DNA of 5,801 nucleotides from Candidatus Dadabacteria bacterium (lineage in GTDB: Bacteria > J088), in contig RFIY01000057.1 of NCBI GenBank assembly GCA_003695505.1, positions 1 through 5,801 of the forward strand. The letters run 5' to 3'. Shown here one piece after another: positions 4,084-5,801 of this stretch. A program made the position numbers and the translations under genes. Each line of letters starts with the position of its first letter. The first letter of the stretch is position 1. Under the pieces are notes generated by a model. It saw nothing but the letters and a program-made list of their open reading frames with translations, did no database searches and had not been told where the DNA came from.

Positions 4084-4500
4084 ATGCCTCAACCGCATAT
4101 CCGCATTACGCGCCGGTTTCATTTTTCGGCGAGCCATCGCTACTGGCAGCCCGCGTGGACAGACGAGGCCAACGAGCAGGTTTTCGGCAAGAATATTCAC
4201 TCACACGGCCACAACTACATCCTCGAAGTCACGATCGAGGGTCCGATCGACCCCGACACCGGGATGATTCTGAACCTGACCGACGTGAAACACCGCGTCA
4301 ACGACCTGCTCGAAAAATACTACGACCATCGCAACCTCAACGTCGATCACCCCGCCTTCGCGTCGGCGCAACCGACCACCGAACGGATTGCACTCCAACT
4401 TGCGCAGGAGGTACGCGAGCTGATCGATGATGGACACGTTCGCCTGTACCGGATCCGACTCTGGGAAACCGAGGATCTGTACGCCGAGGTGATCTGCTGA
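4084..4500 (+). CDS. PTPS/QueD-family protein (COG0720) lacking the catalytic Cys
   Basis: This 138-residue T-fold protein belongs to the 6-pyruvoyltetrahydropterin synthase / 6-carboxytetrahydropterin synthase family, which acts on the 7,8-dihydroneopterin triphosphate made by GTP cyclohydrolase I. The three zinc-ligand histidines are visible: His18 in 'FSASHRY', and His41 and His43 in 'HSHGHNY'. The pterin-anchoring Glu128 ('LWETED') and the Asp81-His82 pair in 'YYDHRNL' are also present. The catalytic Cys, expected after 'FGK', is Asn37 ('FGKNIHSHGHNY'). This is neither the CxxxHGH motif of QueD nor the CxxxxxHGH motif of PTPS. It may therefore be inactive alone, do a different reaction, or need its partner. 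Start: the ATG at 4084 matches the family N-terminus and has a weak GGAA upstream; the in-frame ATG at 4015 overlaps the promoter. Its TGA overlaps the next ATG by one base. Confidence 0.88.
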   Translation: MPQPHIRITRRFHFSASHRYWQPAWTDEANEQVFGKNIHSHGHNYILEVTIEGPIDPDTGMILNLTDVKHRVNDLLEKYYDHRNLNVDHPAFASAQPTTERIALQLAQEVRELIDDGHVRLYRIRLWETEDLYAEVIC

Positions 4501-4919
4501 TGCAGGTTCGCCTGGGTCGCCAGTATCGTTTCTTCGCCGCACACCGGCTCTACAACCCGGCCCTCGATGACGCGGAGAACCTGCGTATTTACGGCAAATG
4601 CAGCCATCCGAATGGCCACGGGCATACCTATCTGGTCGATGTCGTGGTCAGCGGCCCGCTCAATCCTGATACCCAGATGATCGTCGATCTGGACAATCTG
4701 GATGAGTGCGTCAACGCCGTCCTTGACACGATCGCGCACAAGCAGATCGAAGTCGATGTACCGGAACTGGCCGGACAGCGCTCGACAACCGAGAACGTCG
4801 CACGTTACCTGTTCGACAAACTTGACCCGGAAACGACGCGCCTGGGCATCGTCCTGGAGCGCGTCGAAGTCGCCGAGACCCGGAATAACCGCTTTGTTGC
4901 CGAAAGGGCCGCCGCATGA
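4500..4919 (+). CDS. PTPS-like protein (COG0720) with Cys but altered Asp-His pair
   Basis: A second, clearly diverged member of the same T-fold family, 139 residues. Zinc ligands are His15 ('FFAAHRL'), His40 and His42 ('NGHGHTY'). The catalytic Cys34 is in '[12 protein letters not shown]', which fits the CxxxxxHGH spacing of PTPS (PTPS-II type) rather than QueD. The C-terminal 'VAETRNNRF' carries the pterin-binding Glu126. In place of the usual 'LDHKNL', this protein has 'IAHKQI', so the triad Asp is Ala79 while His80 is kept. This lesion complements the one in the preceding gene. The start overlaps the upstream TGA by one base and the stop overlaps the folE ATG (ATGA), so all three genes should be translated in a coupled way. 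The expected role is conversion of dihydroneopterin triphosphate to a tetrahydropterin or 7-deazapurine intermediate; which one is not decided by the sequence. Confidence 0.88.
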   Translation: MQVRLGRQYRFFAAHRLYNPALDDAENLRIYGKCSHPNGHGHTYLVDVVVSGPLNPDTQMIVDLDNLDECVNAVLDTIAHKQIEVDVPELAGQRSTTENVARYLFDKLDPETTRLGIVLERVEVAETRNNRFVAERAAA

Positions 4920-5491
4920 CCGAAAAGAACGATCCGGTCGAACCGCTGATTCGAGATCTGCTCAAATCGCTTGGCGAGGATCCCGACCGTGAAGGATTGC
5001 AGCGCACGCCCGAGCGCGTCGCGCGGATGTACCGGCAGATCCTGTCGGGCTACGATGCGGATCCGATCGAGATTCTCAACGACGCCGTCTTTTCGATCGA
5101 ATACGACGAAATGGTCATCGTCAAGGACATCGAGTTCTACAGCCTGTGCGAGCACCATATGCTGCCCTTTTTCGGCAAGGCCTTCGTTGCTTATGTGCCG
5201 GACAAGAAGGTCGTCGGCCTGTCGAAGATCCCACGCCTGGTCGACATGTTCGCCCGCCGCCTTCAGGTCCAGGAACGCATGACACAGCAGATCGCGGACA
5301 TCCTTGAGGAGATCCTGCAACCCAAGGGTGTCGCGGTAGCCATCAACGCCCGCCACATGTGCATGTCGATGCGCGGCGTGCAAAAGCGACAGGCCTCGAT
5401 GATCACGAGCGCCATGCGTGGCGCCTTTCGCGATGATGCACGCACCCGCGGCGAATTTCTGGCGCTGGTCACGAGCACGACGCACGACTGA
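4916..5491 (+). CDS. folE: GTP cyclohydrolase I (FolE)
   Basis: This 191-residue enzyme hydrolyses GTP to 7,8-dihydroneopterin triphosphate and formate, the first step to folate, tetrahydropterins and queuosine. Family motifs run in order: '[20 protein letters not shown]' (20-39), the zinc site '[12 protein letters not shown]' with Cys78 and His81, '[20 protein letters not shown]' (99-118), and '[13 protein letters not shown]' with Cys149 as third zinc ligand. His80 and His147 are in the positions of the catalytic histidines. Length and motifs are normal for a homodecameric bacterial FolE, with a short N-terminus. It overlaps the upstream PTPS-like gene by 4 bases and probably depends on the promoter before the first gene. 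Its placement behind two COG0720 genes suggests a dedicated pterin supply; whether it is the genome's only FolE cannot be seen here. No clear terminator follows. Confidence 0.97.
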   Translation: MTEKNDPVEPLIRDLLKSLGEDPDREGLQRTPERVARMYRQILSGYDADPIEILNDAVFSIEYDEMVIVKDIEFYSLCEHHMLPFFGKAFVAYVPDKKVVGLSKIPRLVDMFARRLQVQERMTQQIADILEEILQPKGVAVAINARHMCMSMRGVQKRQASMITSAMRGAFRDDARTRGEFLALVTSTTHD

Positions 5492-5531
5492 CTCTTGCGG
5501 CACCCATTCCGGGCGACTAGCATGCAGGAAC

Positions 5532-5801
5532 ATGCGGAGGATTCTCGCCAGTTGCGTTCTGCTCGCCTTGCCTGGCCTCGGCTGCGATCCGTCGCCCGGC
5601 GGCCCCGCGCCTCCGGTTGATTCTGCGAAACCTGCGCTACGCATTGCGTGGCAGCAGGCCCCCACCGCGACGAGCAGCCCGGAAGTCACGTTCGCCTGGG
5701 CGTTGACCGCCGACAACAACCCCATACCGGCGGCAACCTGGTCCTGCAGCATCGACCAGCAACCTGCCGCGTCGTGCACACCGCCACTGACGATCCGCGT
5801 G
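5532..5801 (+). CDS. Lipoprotein with Ig-like domain, N-terminal part (runs off window)
   Basis: An open frame of 90 codons continues to the window edge without a stop. It begins with 'MRRILASCVLLALPGLGC', a basic start, hydrophobic core and lipobox-like end that would make Cys18 the lipidated residue; the lipobox is imperfect (Gly at -3). A Pro/Ser/Gly-rich linker follows. Then comes 'VTFAWALTADNN', and a 'WSCSIDQ' and 'SCTPPLTI' pair that resembles the secreted Ig/Hyalin-like repeat pattern 'FxCSLDG...CTSP'. The two cysteines could form a disulfide in the periplasm or outside the cell. An AGGAA lies only 1 base upstream of the ATG, closer than usual, so the start is not certain. It is 40 bases downstream of folE in the same direction but is functionally unrelated. 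No family-level function can be given. Confidence 0.65.
   Translation, partial: MRRILASCVLLALPGLGCDPSPGGPAPPVDSAKPALRIAWQQAPTATSSPEVTFAWALTADNNPIPAATWSCSIDQQPAASCTPPLTIRV

Noticed and set aside
5492-5531. Terminator after folE
   Set aside because: No stable hairpin or T-run could be seen in the 40-base gap.
4805-5779. Long minus-strand ORF opposite folE
   Set aside because: It is a GC-rich shadow of folE and the second PTPS-like gene, whose plus-strand products have clear conserved motifs.

Overview
The window is about 5.8 kb of GC-rich DNA, most likely from a gammaproteobacterium. The support is an SrkA/YihE-type kinase, a tRNA block in the order Thr(TGT)-Tyr(GTA)-Gly(TCC) that matches thrU-tyrU-glyT of enterobacteria, and a typical unfused FolE. 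No marker fixes the genus.

Layout. (1) 2-1446, plus strand: a PPOX/F420-type flavin-fold oxidoreductase overlaps by 4 bases a SrkA-like kinase. (2) 1473-2336, minus strand: a lipoprotein with an SMP-30/gluconolactonase-like beta-propeller, convergent with the kinase. (3) 2425-3072, plus strand: a class I methyltransferase, whose stop codon lies inside a short palindromic repeat. (4) 3059-3917: an unusual tRNA island on the minus strand. Intact tRNA-Thr, tRNA-Tyr and tRNA-Gly genes are mixed with five copies of a CCCTCC/GGAGGG palindromic element (two of them nested), a duplicated tRNA 3' end, and a broken second tRNA-Gly copy. The broken copy is interrupted by a near-perfect hairpin of about 180 nt. 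(5) 4084-5491, plus strand: a tightly overlapping three-gene operon of two different PTPS/QueD-family (COG0720) proteins and GTP cyclohydrolase I (FolE). (6) From 5532: the start of a lipoprotein that runs off the window.

The operon makes biochemical sense. FolE converts GTP to 7,8-dihydroneopterin triphosphate, the substrate of PTPS/QueD enzymes, so the product should be a reduced pterin or a 7-deazaguanine precursor. The two COG0720 proteins have complementary active-site lesions: the first lacks the catalytic Cys but keeps Asp-His, and the second keeps the Cys but lacks the Asp. In characterised PTPS that triad spans two subunits, so an obligate heteromer is an attractive hypothesis.

The other notable signal is the tRNA island. 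The long hairpin at 3379-3558 fills the gap in the tRNA-Gly relic almost exactly, and its non-Watson-Crick positions are mostly G-U in plus-strand RNA. Function is not shown; it could be a structured RNA or a non-autonomous mobile hairpin.
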